Shown here in pieces: positions 1-8,191 of a DNA stretch of 64,000 nucleotides. Origin of the DNA: Nitrospira sp. KM1 (GTDB lineage Bacteria > Nitrospirota > Nitrospiria > Nitrospirales > Nitrospiraceae); NCBI RefSeq assembly GCF_011405515.1, contig NZ_AP022671.1, positions 3,720,001 through 3,784,000 of the forward strand, given 5' to 3'. The position numbers were made by a program, and so were the translations under genes. The stretch's first letter is position 1; each line of letters opens with the position of its first letter. A model generated the notes under the pieces. It had not been told where the DNA came from, made no database searches, and worked only from the letters and a program-made list of their open reading frames with translations.

Positions 1-1735
1 AATCGTTGATCGTATGGACTCCCGGCGGCATGTCGGAGCTGCCGGTCGCGACGGCGTTGACCATCTTCACCAGATCCCTCGCCACGGCTCCGGGAGGATT
101 CAGCCCGTCGTTCGCCGCTTCCTGAGGCGACAGTTTGCGCAATCGCAAGCGCGGCATGTCCTCGCGAGTCCTCGGGGTGGGCAGGCAGGGAAGTGCCGAT
201 AGGCTGGTCGAGGCCGCATCGCGTGCGGTCAATGCGTCGAGACCGAACTTCTCCTCCAGCGTCTTCATCAGCGTGGTCGCATCCAGCGGCGTACTGAACA
301 CTGTGCCCTTGGGAATCCAGGGGGAAATCAGAATTGTGGGGATGCGCTGTCCCAGCCGGTTGAACGGGAAATTATCCTGATCGGCGTACCCGTCGCCAGG
401 CGGCACCGCCGTCGGGGGCGGCACGTGGTCATAGCAGGTTCCGCCTTCATCGAACGTGATGATGAACAGGGTATTGAGCCAGTTGCTCCCATTCGGTGAA
501 TTCGAATTGCGGATCGCCTGGTAGATGTCATTGACGAGGATCTCACCGCGCTTCACGGCCGGTGCGCCGTAGTCCGGATGGTAGCTGTTCGTCTCCAGAA
601 GAAAACGCGGCTGGATAAACGTATAGTCCGGCAGGGTGCCGTTCTCCACGTCGTCGTAGAACGAGGTCATGTCTTTGAAGTAGGGCGCGGCATCTGGAAA
701 GTCGCCCAATGTCGGATAGTGCAACAGCCGCGTCAGCGGCACGATATCGAAGCCGTCATAATAGATGGTCCAGGTATGGTTGGCGTCGGTCAGCGACTGA
801 AAGATCACAGGCGCCGTATTCTCGAACGGCCAGCGTATAGACGGCGTATTGATGACGAATCCCGATGACGAAGCGGCGTGGAAAAAGGCACGATTGGTAT
901 AGGTCTGGCTGGGCACGGCGCAATGCCAGTTGTCGCATACCCCATAGTTCTGAGCCAGTTGACTGATCGCCGGGACGATGCTCGGCGGGTACATCTGCAT
1001 GATGGTCGAATATTCCTCGTAGGTTCCGGCCTTTCCCATCGAAAGCAGACTCCAATAAAACGACGTGATGAACCCGGTCATCGGAGGCGGAAAGAACGCG
1101 CCCTGGTCGGGCACATTGTACGGCGTGGCATAGTCTGCCTCCGTCTTGGCAAACTGGTTGGTCAGCGGATTGAACGCGTTGTAGAGCGCCACGTTGACCG
1201 AGCCGTACTGCTCGGCCGGATCCACAACTGGGTTTAACAGGCCGGTCGCCTTGGACACGGGGATCGTCCCTTGGCCGGATCCCGGCGCATAGGGCGGGAT
1301 CGGATTGGACAAATTCTTCGTTGCGACGCCGTCGAAGGGCTGACCCTGCGGGCTCACGTCTTTCGGATACAGATAGCCCAATAAGTTATCCAGCGAGCGG
1401 TTTTCCAATTGCAGGACGACGACATGCTTGAAGGATTGCATCAAGTTGGCCGGCGCTGGCGGCGTGCCGCCGGTGAACACCGGATCCGGTCCGAAGAAGC
1501 GCGACGGGTTGGGGATCTCGGTGGGCGGAAGTTCACCGGGAGCGGTCAGGTCGGCCGGGTCTGGTTCACCTGGAAACAGAGTTGTCGAGGTCGATGAGGG
1601 TGTCGATGAGGCCGGTGGTGGGCTGGAGTCGTCCTTGCTGCAGGCCGCGAGCGCTGCGGCCATTGCCAGGCTGGCTTTCAGGAACGACCGGCGGCCCAAT
1701 GTATTGTCGGTATTGTCGTCGTCGGAGTTGTCCAT
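1..1735 (-). CDS. Tat-exported phosphoesterase lipoprotein (phospholipase C/AcpA-like), 3' end outside window
   Basis: The reading frame is open from an ATG at 1735 to the window edge, so about 578 residues are visible and the C-terminus is missing. It starts MDNSDDDNTDNTLGRRSFLK, with a twin-arginine motif, then a hydrophobic stretch ending LAAC, so a Tat-exported lipoprotein is likely. An acidic/Ser-Thr-Pro linker follows. The mature part has HVVVLQLENRSLDNLLGYL and, further on, DEGGTCYDHVPPP; both are hallmark motifs of the PF04185 phosphoesterase family (phospholipase C, acid phosphatase AcpA). The expected role is periplasmic or surface phosphoester hydrolysis, for example phosphate scavenging. 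The exact substrate cannot be read from sequence. Confidence 0.85.
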   Translation of the reverse strand, partial: MDNSDDDNTDNTLGRRSFLKASLAMAAALAACSKDDSSPPPASSTPSSTSTTLFPGEPDPADLTAPGELPPTEIPNPSRFFGPDPVFTGGTPPAPANLMQSFKHVVVLQLENRSLDNLLGYLYPKDVSPQGQPFDGVATKNLSNPIPPYAPGSGQGTIPVSKATGLLNPVVDPAEQYGSVNVALYNAFNPLTNQFAKTEADYATPYNVPDQGAFFPPPMTGFITSFYWSLLSMGKAGTYEEYSTIMQMYPPSIVPAISQLAQNYGVCDNWHCAVPSQTYTNRAFFHAASSSGFVINTPSIRWPFENTAPVIFQSLTDANHTWTIYYDGFDIVPLTRLLHYPTLGDFPDAAPYFKDMTSFYDDVENGTLPDYTFIQPRFLLETNSYHPDYGAPAVKRGEILVNDIYQAIRNSNSPNGSNWLNTLFIITFDEGGTCYDHVPPPTAVPPGDGYADQDNFPFNRLGQRIPTILISPWIPKGTVFSTPLDATTLMKTLEEKFGLDALTARDAASTSLSALPCLPTPRTREDMPRLRLRKLSPQEAANDGLNPPGAVARDLVKMVNAVATGSSDMPPGVHTIND

Positions 1736-1987
1736 GGATCGGCGCTCCCCTCTGTGTGGCTCTCGGGCGTGAGGTGTGACGCGTATCCCAGATTCGTATT
1801 GCCCCACAGCGCGCCTCCCGAAGGGCAAAAACGGCAGGCACAATAGCCACCATTCAGATTTGAAGTCAATGGCCGGGGCGGGGTTGCTGGCTAGGGGAAT
1901 GTTTGAGGATCAGGGAGAGTCGACGTATAGGGCAGTCAGTAAGAGGAAGGATTGTATTTGTCGTCTACACATTGCGGAGTGATGAAC

Positions 1988-2281
1988 ATGGGAAAGAAAC
2001 AATCAGGATCATCAACGCGCGGCAAGCGAGCCGTCGTGAGCGCGAAGCATATTCCGGACTCTAAGATCGATTTCTCAGATATGCCTGAACTGACGGACGC
2101 ACAGTTACGTCGCATGCGAAGAGTTGGAAGACCGACAAGTGGTCTGGCCAAACAATTGATTGCCATTCGGTTGTCGCCGCGTCTTTTAGAGCGGCTTCGA
2201 AAAATGGCGGCCAAGCAGGGGAAGCCATATCAGACACTCATACACGATTTGTTGGAACGAGCGGCCTCGCACGCCGCCTAG
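1988..2281 (+). CDS. BrnA/CopG-like ribbon-helix-helix antitoxin
   Basis: A basic 97-residue protein. The C-terminal part (IAIRLSPRLLERLRKMAAKQ followed by GKPYQTLIHDLLERA) is a ribbon-helix-helix DNA-binding fold of the BrnA/CopG antitoxin type. The middle holds the FSDMPELTDAQLRR segment common in BrnA-like proteins. GGAG at 1976-1979 sits at proper distance from the ATG at 1988; the ATG at 1982 lies too close to it. No BrnT-type toxin is found directly upstream or downstream, so it may be an orphan antitoxin or a stand-alone regulator. A REP-like repeat begins right after the stop codon. Confidence 0.7.
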   Translation: MGKKQSGSSTRGKRAVVSAKHIPDSKIDFSDMPELTDAQLRRMRRVGRPTSGLAKQLIAIRLSPRLLERLRKMAAKQGKPYQTLIHDLLERAASHAA

Positions 2282-2318
2282 AGGGACTGGCTCCGGCGCA
2301 GTCGGTGCCTGTCCCTGT
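2282..2318. repeat. REP-like repeat family B, copy 1
   Basis: The stretch GGGACTGGCTCCGGCGCAGT continues into CGGTGCCTGTCCC. It contains GACTG...CAGTC and an outer GGGAC...GTCCC pairing, so it can fold as a nested hairpin. Related copies lie at 6364-6403 and 8192-8222. It abuts the stop codon of the antitoxin gene. Confidence 0.6.
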
Positions 2319-2418
2319 CTTGCGTGCAGATTCGAAGTCAATGGCTGATGCGGATTCCTGACTAGGAAGAAATATGCGATTACCCAGCTTGTGCTGTGCT
2401 CTACCAGGAGGTCCAGGC

Positions 2419-2702
2419 ATGAAGGATACGTCGCGCGACATGGAGGAGCGGTACCAGACCTTGCTGATGCAGCGCACCGGCGAAGAGCGCCTCATCGCCT
2501 CATAATGGGATGCTCCATGCGAGACACCGCACGCGCGCTTGTGGAAGCATCTCTGCGTGAGCAAGATCCGCAGGTCACAATCGAAAACCTGCGAAAGGGC
2601 GTATTCCTTCGTTTTTACGGACACGAATTCGCCCCGGACACGTGTGCCAAGATTTTCGCCGCCATCGAACAAGCAGCCAATGCAGTCCCATCCGGCCGTT
2701 AA
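2419..2702 (+). pseudogene. Conserved hypothetical broken by an 8-bp tandem duplication
   Basis: The first part, from ATG 2419, reads MKDTSRDMEERYQTLLMQRT and GEERLI, then hits a stop at once. The second part, from ATG 2505, reads MGCSMRDTARALVEASLREQ to the stop at 2702 and includes LFLRFYGH-like residues (VFLRFYGHEF). The octamer CGCCTCAT occurs twice in tandem (2488-2495 and 2496-2503). Removing one copy restores a continuous frame ...EERLIMGCSMRD.... From memory, intact homologues carry this uninterrupted ERLxMGCSM junction and usually sit near toxin-antitoxin-like or nucleotidyltransferase genes. The function is unknown. The second half could still be translated from its own ATG. Confidence 0.7.
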
Positions 2703-2964
2703 AACGCACAACATCGTCCATTGTCTTCGGTGCCTTCCAGCATCCAAAAAGATACATTTACAGCCGAACTGCTCGTAAGATTACCGGCAATTGCCTGAAA
2801 GATTCTTTCCTTCTTTCTTTTTTGCTCAGACCCTCCTTCCGAATGATTGCATTCCGAACAATGGATGGGTGACCCTGTCCGCTCATTGCCGGCGCGCATC
2901 GGCTGATCTGGTTTCTCGTAGGGATGACCATGCGTCACGATGAGGTCTGAACCACTCTGACTCC

Positions 2965-3957
2965 ATGCCACGAAACGATCAGGTGACCAGACAGTGGTAT
3001 CTGCTCAGGCTCCTTGAATCGCCAGGGGGCGTCACGCTCGAAGACATCGTCAACCGCCTGCCGGCCGACTATCTGCGGCATCCACGAACCGTCCGGCGCG
3101 ATCTCGAAGCGCTCGAAGCGGCAGGCTTTCCTCTCGTGAACGAACGGGGCGACGGCCGGGTCCGCTGGCGGTTGATGGACGGGTTTCGCCAGGCTCCCTC
3201 GCTGTCGTTCTCACCGACCGAACTCATGGCGCTGGTCATCAGCCGCTCTCTGCTCAGGCCGCTGGCCGGCACGCAGATTCAAACGGCGCTGGAATCCGCA
3301 ATGGCCAAGGCCTCGCGTCTGCTGCCGGCCGCCTCGTTGGACTATGTTGACCATATACAGAATGTCTTTGCGGTTGGATTAGGGCCGCACAAGATGTACC
3401 GGCAGCATCGGGAGACCATCGATAAGCTCACCCGGGCGATCGAAAGTCATCGTACGGTTCAGGTCCGGTACTTCTCCGCCTCACGCGTGCGTATGACGCG
3501 GCGGGAGATCGATCCTTATCGGCTCTGGTACGCATCGGGTGGGCTGTATCTGGTTGGATACTGCCACCTGCGCAAAGAGCCGCGCATGTTTGCCGTCGAA
3601 CGCATGCGCGCGGTGGCGGCGACAGACCATCCCTATCAAATGCCGCTGGGGTTCGACCTCGATGCGTTCATTCAGGATTCACTGACCGTCATGCGGGGGC
3701 CTCGCATCACCGTGGAACTGCTGTTCGACCGTGCTACCGCGGTGTGGGTCAAGGACCGGACGTGGCATCCCAGCCAGACGACCAAACCGCTCAAAGACGG
3801 CCGGCTGCGGATGACGCTGACGGTGGCTGACACGCGCGAGCTATTGGGATGGATCTTGAGCTTCGGCAGCGGTGTCCGGGTGCTGCGTCCCCCCTCACTC
3901 GCCGATGCGGTATCGTCGGAGGCGAAAAAGATCGCTCATCTTGCCCGGAGCAATTAA
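2965..3957 (+). CDS. WYL-domain transcriptional regulator
   Basis: A 330-residue protein. Residues 1-65 form a winged helix (VTRQWYLLRLLESPGGVTLE, then RTVRRDLEALEAAGFP as recognition helix), as in DeoR/YafY-type regulators. A WYL domain follows, with REIDPYRLWYASGGLYLVGY and the FAVERMRAV segment around residues 175-215, and then a WCX-like C-terminal part (LTVADTRELLGWILSFGSGV). Such proteins sense ligands, often nucleotide-like, and commonly control genome-defence or DNA-repair genes. It stands alone between a relic and a vapBC pair. No strong ribosome-binding site is visible before the ATG. Confidence 0.9.
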   Translation: MPRNDQVTRQWYLLRLLESPGGVTLEDIVNRLPADYLRHPRTVRRDLEALEAAGFPLVNERGDGRVRWRLMDGFRQAPSLSFSPTELMALVISRSLLRPLAGTQIQTALESAMAKASRLLPAASLDYVDHIQNVFAVGLGPHKMYRQHRETIDKLTRAIESHRTVQVRYFSASRVRMTRREIDPYRLWYASGGLYLVGYCHLRKEPRMFAVERMRAVAATDHPYQMPLGFDLDAFIQDSLTVMRGPRITVELLFDRATAVWVKDRTWHPSQTTKPLKDGRLRMTLTVADTRELLGWILSFGSGVRVLRPPSLADAVSSEAKKIAHLARSN

Positions 3958-4182
3958 AACTCGCGGAGGCGGCGGAAATACTACCGTCACGCAAGAAGCG
4001 AAAAACATTCTGCAACGGAAACCACTGAGTGGTTACATCTGTCTGGTTGGCACTCGTCTGTCCTCGACTCTGCATACATACAACCATTCCGTTCACCGGC
4101 CGAGACGAACTTCGATCTTGCGAGAAATCGAAAGCCGTAGTACAGTCCTGTCATACAACAATATTAGTAGTGAAACCGCATC

Positions 4183-4446
4183 ATGCCGCTAACAGTACGA
4201 GTTGACGTCAAAACGGAACGGTTGATTCAACGACTCGCCAGGAAGCGGGGGAGGACGAAATCGGAAGTGATACGAGATGCGATCGGGGTGTTTGCGAAGC
4301 AAGTTGAGGCACAAGATGAGCGGGAGCGTCCCTATGAAAAAGCACGCGATTTGATCGGAAGCGTGCACGGGGGCCCTTCCGATTTATCCTCCCACACCGG
4401 GAAGACATTTCGCCTAATGCTCTCCAATAGCCACCGAACAGCCTGA
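4183..4446 (+). CDS. VapB-type ribbon-helix-helix antitoxin
   Basis: An 87-residue protein starting MPLTVRVDVKTERLIQRLAR, followed by KRGRTKSEVIRDAIGVF. This is a typical ribbon-helix-helix DNA-binding head, with a C-terminal tail that would bind and inhibit the toxin. The stop codon is 2 nt before the ATG of the PIN toxin, so the two form one operon. The domain order (DNA-binding first, toxin-binding tail second) and the spacing are those of a type II antitoxin. No palindromic operator was recognised in the 200 bp upstream. Confidence 0.85.
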   Translation: MPLTVRVDVKTERLIQRLARKRGRTKSEVIRDAIGVFAKQVEAQDERERPYEKARDLIGSVHGGPSDLSSHTGKTFRLMLSNSHRTA

Positions 4447-4448
4447 CG

Positions 4449-4856
4449 ATGGTCTTGATAGATGCAGGACCGCTCATTGCCTTGATTCACAAAGATGACA
4501 GGCATCACGAGCGCTGTGTTGAGGCCCTGCGATCGGTCAGTGAACCGTTAGGTACTGTGTGGCCGGCGTTCACCGAAGCAATGTATCTGTTGAGCTTTTC
4601 ATGGAGAGCACAGGAAGCGCTTTGGGAGATGCTCGAACGAGGTGTGATCGTGCTCCTTGCTCTTGAACTCCAAGAGGTCTCAAGGATGAGGGAGCTGATG
4701 AAAAAGTACAAAGATCTTCCGATGGATCTAGCCGACGCAGCTCTCGTGGCGGTGGCCGAACGCGAGCGGATTAGGCAGATCTTCACCCTTGACCGTCGAG
4801 ACTTCGAAGTCTATAGACCTGCTCGGCTTGGGCGATTCATCCTCCTTCCTCAGTAA
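4449..4856 (+). CDS. VapC-type PIN-domain toxin RNase
   Basis: A 135-residue, full-length PIN domain. The acidic active-site residues are visible in order: Asp in MVLIDAGPLI, Glu in AFTEAMYLL, Asp in DLPMDLADAALVAVAE and Asp in FTLDRRDFEVY. VapC enzymes are Mg2+-dependent endoribonucleases, usually acting on tRNA or rRNA. With the antitoxin gene 2 nt upstream this is an intact type II module, the only VapBC in the window that appears fully functional. The target RNA is not predictable. Confidence 0.9.
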   Translation: MVLIDAGPLIALIHKDDRHHERCVEALRSVSEPLGTVWPAFTEAMYLLSFSWRAQEALWEMLERGVIVLLALELQEVSRMRELMKKYKDLPMDLADAALVAVAERERIRQIFTLDRRDFEVYRPARLGRFILLPQ

Positions 4857-4932
4857 GTCGTCCCCAGCGATCTATTCCAGCGATTCGACCCTGCCGCTGA
4901 AAGAACACGGAGCGTTCGACTCTTTGAGACGA

Positions 4933-4949
4933 GTGACCTCCGATGTCAC
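4933..4949. promoter_or_regulatory. Palindromic regulatory element upstream of the VWA gene
   Basis: GTGACCTCCGATGTCAC is an inverted repeat (GTGAC/GTCAC, 7-nt spacer) located 51 nt before the VWA start codon. Almost the same 17-mer, with one base changed, recurs at 8293-8309 in front of a truncated copy of the NPFG-protein gene start. That conservation supports an operator or activator site; the binding protein is unknown. Confidence 0.5.
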
Positions 4950-5000
4950 AGTTCACCTCTATGATGGCCGCCGCTGAACCACAAACCTGGAGGTGATCGT

Positions 5001-5687
5001 ATGCATGACAACCGGAGTGGGAATACCGATTCCGTCCCGCAGCCATTGTACGTCACGCTGATTCTCGACGAAACCGGATCGATGCAATCCTGCAAGGGCG
5101 CGGCGATCGCCGGCTTCAACCAATATCTCGCGAAACTCCGGCAGGAGCCTGCCAACACCCGTGTCACCCTGACACTCTTCAACTCCGGCAAAACCGAGAT
5201 CCGGTATCAGGGCGCTGATCCGTCCGCCGTGTCCGATCTGGACGTCGAAACGTACCGGCCTTGCGATACGACCCCGCTCTACGATGCCATCGGCCGCACG
5301 CTCACCGCCGAGAGGCCGGCGGCTCCCGCCGAAACCAAGAAACTGTGCGTCATCCTGACGGATGGATTGGAAAACGCCTCGAAGGAATACCGGCACAAAC
5401 AGGTGTTCGACATGATCAAGGACTTCGAACAGCAGGGCTGGACGTTTCTCTACCTGGGCGCCGATCACGACGTGTGGGTAGCCGGTGAATCGCTCGGGAT
5501 CGCCGGCGATAATACCGTGTCGTTCTGTAGAAGACAGGTCGACGGCACATTCAACCGGCTGTCCGAACGGATTGCCGCGTTTCGGCGCGAACCGGCCGGG
5601 AAAAAGGAGCCGCTGCCGGCCGAAGAGCAGGCTCCGCCTGTTCCGAACCCGCCGCAGGGAGACGGCACCTCTTCAACCTTGAGCTGA
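5001..5687 (+). CDS. VWA-domain protein
   Basis: A 228-residue protein with no signal peptide, so probably cytoplasmic. The von Willebrand factor A fold starts at residue 15: YVTLILDETGSM carries the MIDAS motif (Asp23, Thr25, Ser27), with the MIDAS threonine in CDTTPLYDAIG and the aspartate in CVILTDGLENAS. The C-terminal 40 residues are Pro/Glu-rich and probably disordered. A near-perfect GGAGGTGATC ribosome-binding site precedes the ATG. The gene lies 18 nt upstream of the secreted NPFG-repeat protein gene and is probably co-transcribed with it. VWA proteins mediate metal-dependent protein contacts; the partner here is unknown. Confidence 0.88.
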   Translation: MHDNRSGNTDSVPQPLYVTLILDETGSMQSCKGAAIAGFNQYLAKLRQEPANTRVTLTLFNSGKTEIRYQGADPSAVSDLDVETYRPCDTTPLYDAIGRTLTAERPAAPAETKKLCVILTDGLENASKEYRHKQVFDMIKDFEQQGWTFLYLGADHDVWVAGESLGIAGDNTVSFCRRQVDGTFNRLSERIAAFRREPAGKKEPLPAEEQAPPVPNPPQGDGTSSTLS

Positions 5688-5705
5688 TGAAGATGGAGGA
5701 ACGCC

Positions 5706-6137
5706 ATGCCAACGATCGGTCTCTTGTTGCTCGCTCTGCTCGCCGCTCCGGACGTGTTACATGCGGAAGATCTCGGCTATCTCAGTGCCAACCCGTTTGG
5801 CATCGATTCAACGTCCAACCAGTTTGGCAAGGGCAGCCCGTTCGCGCCGGACGGCATCAACAATCCGTTCAGCCCGTACGGCAGTCCGTTCAGCAACCAG
5901 TCCGCGACCAGTCCGTTCGCCACCGACGCACCCAGACTGTACGATCAAGAGGGCAACTACCGGGGCAAGCTCAGCGCGAATCCCTTCGATCCGGATTCGA
6001 CCAGCAATCAGTTCGGCCGTTACGGCTCGCCCTATTCACCGGATTCCATGAACAACAAGTTCGGCGCAGGCAGTCCCTATCGATACGACTCGCCGAACAA
6101 TCCGTATGGGGCGGGATGGAAAATAGAGGGTAAGTGA
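5706..6137 (+). CDS. Secreted NPFG/SPY-repeat protein
   Basis: A 143-residue protein with a cleavable signal peptide (MPTIGLLLLALLAAPDVLHA). The mature part is a low-complexity array of short units: LSANPFGIDSTSNQFG, GSPFAPDGINNPFSPYGSPF, LSANPFDPDSTSNQFG, YGSPYSPDSMNNKFGAGSPY. The unit has the form (S/N)PF/Y-x-x-D-S-x-x-N-x-(F/Y)G. Similar short-repeat secreted proteins of unknown function are known in many Gram-negative bacteria. GGAGG precedes the start. It follows the VWA gene closely, and its last seven codons lie inside a 215-bp direct repeat. Confidence 0.8.
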   Translation: MPTIGLLLLALLAAPDVLHAEDLGYLSANPFGIDSTSNQFGKGSPFAPDGINNPFSPYGSPFSNQSATSPFATDAPRLYDQEGNYRGKLSANPFDPDSTSNQFGRYGSPYSPDSMNNKFGAGSPYRYDSPNNPYGAGWKIEGK

Positions 6138-6328
6138 TCGAAAGCGCCGTGCTCCGTCGCCTCTCGCAGCACCCCTTCCACGGCGGTCCGAGCGGAAGCC
6201 TTCTGGAATTCCCTCGGTCACGGTTGTCTCAACCGTGTTCCTCGGTCAGTTCCAGCTTTCCTTCTCAGGCCGCCGGGCGGGGCCCCACTGCTTTGGCGAA
6301 AGTCGCACAGGGCTTTCGATCACTTGCT
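6114..6328. repeat. 215-bp direct repeat, copy A
   Basis: This segment begins in the last seven codons of the NPFG-protein gene (GWKIEGK) and runs into non-coding DNA. It matches 7213-7427 at an offset of 1099 bp with two visible mismatches (a C/T near 6147 and a C/T near 6276). The two copies bracket a VapB gene and a VapC pseudogene. Confidence 0.95.
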
Positions 6329-6363
6329 GGCGGGTAGTGGAAGACTCCAGCTCGCAAAGCGGT

Positions 6364-6403
6364 AGGGGGACTGACTCCGATGCAGTCGGTGCCTGTCCCC
6401 CCT
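6364..6403. repeat. REP-like repeat family B, copy 2
   Basis: GGGGACTGACTCCGATGCAG continues into TCGGTGCCTGTCCCCC. It is closely similar to the copy at 2282-2318, with the same outer GGGAC/GTCCC and inner GACTG/CAGTC pairings. It lies between the first direct repeat and the VapC pseudogene. Confidence 0.6.
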
Positions 6404-6515
6404 TAAAGATCCAGATTTCCTATGTTGATTCCGGTGTGTTGAAGATCATTACACTCTATGAGCCCGACCCAGGGAAGATAAACTGCACGATATGGAGTCG
6501 TGTGCCGTCTTGAAA

Positions 6516-6902
6516 TCACCGTGCAGTCGGTTGGTAGAAACGAATACCCGGTATTTTTTTGAAGTGCATGTCGAGGCTATACACTAAATGCCTTTGCTCC
6601 AGAGCCAGCGCTGCAATGATGAGGTCGGACACGGCAATGTCACTCCTTTGCGGAGCAACTGAGCGGAAAGGTCGCCGGTCTGCTCCCAAATAGACCGGTT
6701 GATCTCCCGATACGGTAAAGCCGAAAGGGCTTCGGAAAGCACCGCCCGTTCAGAGGATGTCCGACATCCCTGCAGTAGCTCAGCCAAGACGACCCCAACG
6801 AGTACGACGTCATCGGCATCGATCAGTAGGTCCAGGGCGGCCTTTTCAGGTGAATCGGGGGTTAAAGAAGGGAATCCAGACGGAGGTATCAGCGATGACC
6901 AT
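6516..6902 (-). pseudogene. VapC-type PIN toxin with two frameshifts
   Basis: Three successive reading frames together give a normal PIN toxin. From ATG 6902 the N-terminus is MVIADTSVWIPFFN; after a shift at a run of Cs it continues PDSPEKAALDLLIDADD to LLRKGVTLP; after a second shift it reads LSDLIIAALALEQRHLVYSL and ends ...IPGIRFYQPTAR at 6516. The key acidic residues (Asp in IADTSVW, Glu in VLAELLQG, Asp in LSDLI) are spread over all three frames, so no active toxin can be made without frameshifting. It partly overlaps the intact antitoxin gene just upstream. Confidence 0.85.
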
Positions 6903-7128
6903 GTCGGCGGCGTTTGAGGGAGGTTTGATGACGGACTTCGACTTGCTCGAGTTGCTTCCAATCGAGATCGAGATGGATTTTCCCGCTCAGGTTTTTCAAC
7001 TGATCGAGTTTTTTTCTCCGAATCAGTTCGTGAGCGGCAAGATGGATGGCTTCAGTCTTGGTCTTGGCCGAAGTCGCTTTCATCAGCTGCTCGATCAAGT
7101 GCTGGTTGAGATCCAACGTGGTACGCAT
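6889..7128 (-). CDS. VapB-type antitoxin (MRTTLDL family)
   Basis: A 79-residue protein from ATG 7128: MRTTLDLNQHLIEQLMKATS, then AKTKTEAIHLAAHELIRRKK. This is the usual VapB ribbon-helix-helix head followed by a short toxin-binding tail. An alternative ATG at 7146 would add six residues. It overlaps the start of the VapC pseudogene by 14 bp, the normal arrangement of such operons. A perfect 17-bp palindrome at 7141-7157 lies across the start region, so autoregulation is expected. The antitoxin has kept its frame while its toxin has not. Confidence 0.85.
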   Translation of the reverse strand: MRTTLDLNQHLIEQLMKATSAKTKTEAIHLAAHELIRRKKLDQLKNLSGKIHLDLDWKQLEQVEVRHQTSLKRRRHGHR

Positions 7129-7140
7129 GCTACCAATGGT

Positions 7141-7157
7141 ATGCATAGTCTATGCAT
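7141..7157. promoter_or_regulatory. VapB operator palindrome
   Basis: ATGCATAGTCTATGCAT is a perfect inverted repeat of 8-bp arms around a single central base, located just upstream of the VapB start. Type II antitoxins of the ribbon-helix-helix class bind such sites to repress their own operon; that role is inferred here. Confidence 0.65.
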
Positions 7158-7212
7158 ATGTCAATTTCATCACCATTCAACACTACCAATCGCCGGCAAT
7201 CCATAGAGGACA

Positions 7213-7427
7213 GGATGGAAAATAGAGGGTAAGTGATCGAAAGCGTCGTGCTCCGTCGCCTCTCGCAGCACCCCTTCCACGGCGGTCCGAGCGGAAGCCT
7301 TCTGGAATTCCCTCGGTCACGGTTGTCTCAACCGTGTTCCTCGGTCAGTTCCAGCTTTCCTTCTCAGGTCGCCGGGCGGGGCCCCACTGCTTTGGCGAAA
7401 GTCGCACAGGGCTTTCGATCACTTGCT
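7213..7427. repeat. 215-bp direct repeat, copy B
   Basis: Second copy of 6114-6328. It repeats the last codons of the NPFG-protein gene without the gene itself, which shows that copy A is the resident sequence and copy B arose with the insertion or duplication that brought in the VapBC segment. Confidence 0.95.
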
Positions 7428-7600
7428 CATAAGCGGTGGAGGATTAACTGAGCGATGAAGAGCACCCCATGTCGCGGAATACGCTCAGCATCGGTGGATG
7501 CCTCGCTCCTCCGGTCGAACTCGCCAAGCGCGAAGGCATCAGGTGAATCGGGGGCGATTAAAGAAGGAACCAGACAGAGGGAGCAGCGATGACCCCATGG
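7428..7600 (-). pseudogene. Decayed N-terminal relic of a second VapC-type toxin
   Basis: The DNA at about 7541-7600 resembles the 5' end of the VapC pseudogene at 6850-6902 (AGGTGAATCGGGGGC..TTAAAGAAGG pattern). Read on the minus strand it gives VIAAPSVW and PDSPDAF pieces in different frames, against VIADTSVW and PDSPEKA in the neighbour. The rest does not continue as a PIN domain. It is a short relic only; the far part (7428-7540) has no recognised origin. Confidence 0.45.
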
Positions 7601-7737
7601 GCACTCCTCAGTCCTCAAAAACCTCAATAAATAAACCATTCCTGCACTTTCGAATTTGCTTTCGTTACAGTCAACACGATATGTCTGAGCTCAGGAAGTC
7701 GTTTGGGTAATGGATAGCGCGGATCAGGGCGTGCAGA

Positions 7738-8071
7738 ATGAATATTCGTTTCTATGTTGACCTCGAAACAGACTTGCCTCACGTCTATGGTCATCAAGTT
7801 GACGAACGGGAGGTAGAGAATGTATTGAGACACCCAGGAGAGGACCGTCCAGGGAGAGAAGGCGCGCGGGTAGCGATCGGACAGACGAGGGCGGGGCTGG
7901 GATGAAGCGAGAGTCCGCCGAGTTTTGGCTCACTATGAAGAGCAGTCCGACCAAGAAGCAGTGGCAGAAGATGAGGCCGCCATTGAAGACAAGACCCAAA
8001 CGGTCATGGAGATTCCCACCGATCTGGTTCCCGCCGTGCGAGCACTAATCGCGAAACGACGAGCAAGTTGA
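7738..8071 (+). pseudogene. Toxin-antitoxin pair fused by deletion (DUF4258-like toxin N-terminus + antitoxin C-terminus)
   Basis: From ATG 7738 the frame reads MNIRFYVDLETDLPHVYGHQ and ...GREGARVAIGQTRAG, the conserved start of small DUF4258-like toxins, then stops at once. In another frame, from about 7895, GWDEARVRRVLAHYEEQSD and ...VMEIPTDLVPAVRALIAK run to a stop at 8071, as in the C-terminus of the partner antitoxin. The toxin C-terminus and the antitoxin N-terminus are missing, and the junction lies in the G-rich stretch around 7890-7905. Both genes are therefore dead, although the antitoxin tail still has a long open frame. Confidence 0.7.
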
Positions 8072-8191
8072 TTCCCCAACCTATTAGTCATTGACTGCTG
8101 CTGCAACTAAAAGGCTGAGGACCGCTCAGGCCATACGTCAATAGCTCTTACTCTGGTATTCTCAGCACTCCGCACTGACTTGGATGGAGGG

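Noticed and set aside
4933-4949. Interpretation of the palindrome as a CRP site
   Set aside because: The spacing between TGTGA-like half sites is 9 rather than the 6 expected for CRP, so the factor is left open.
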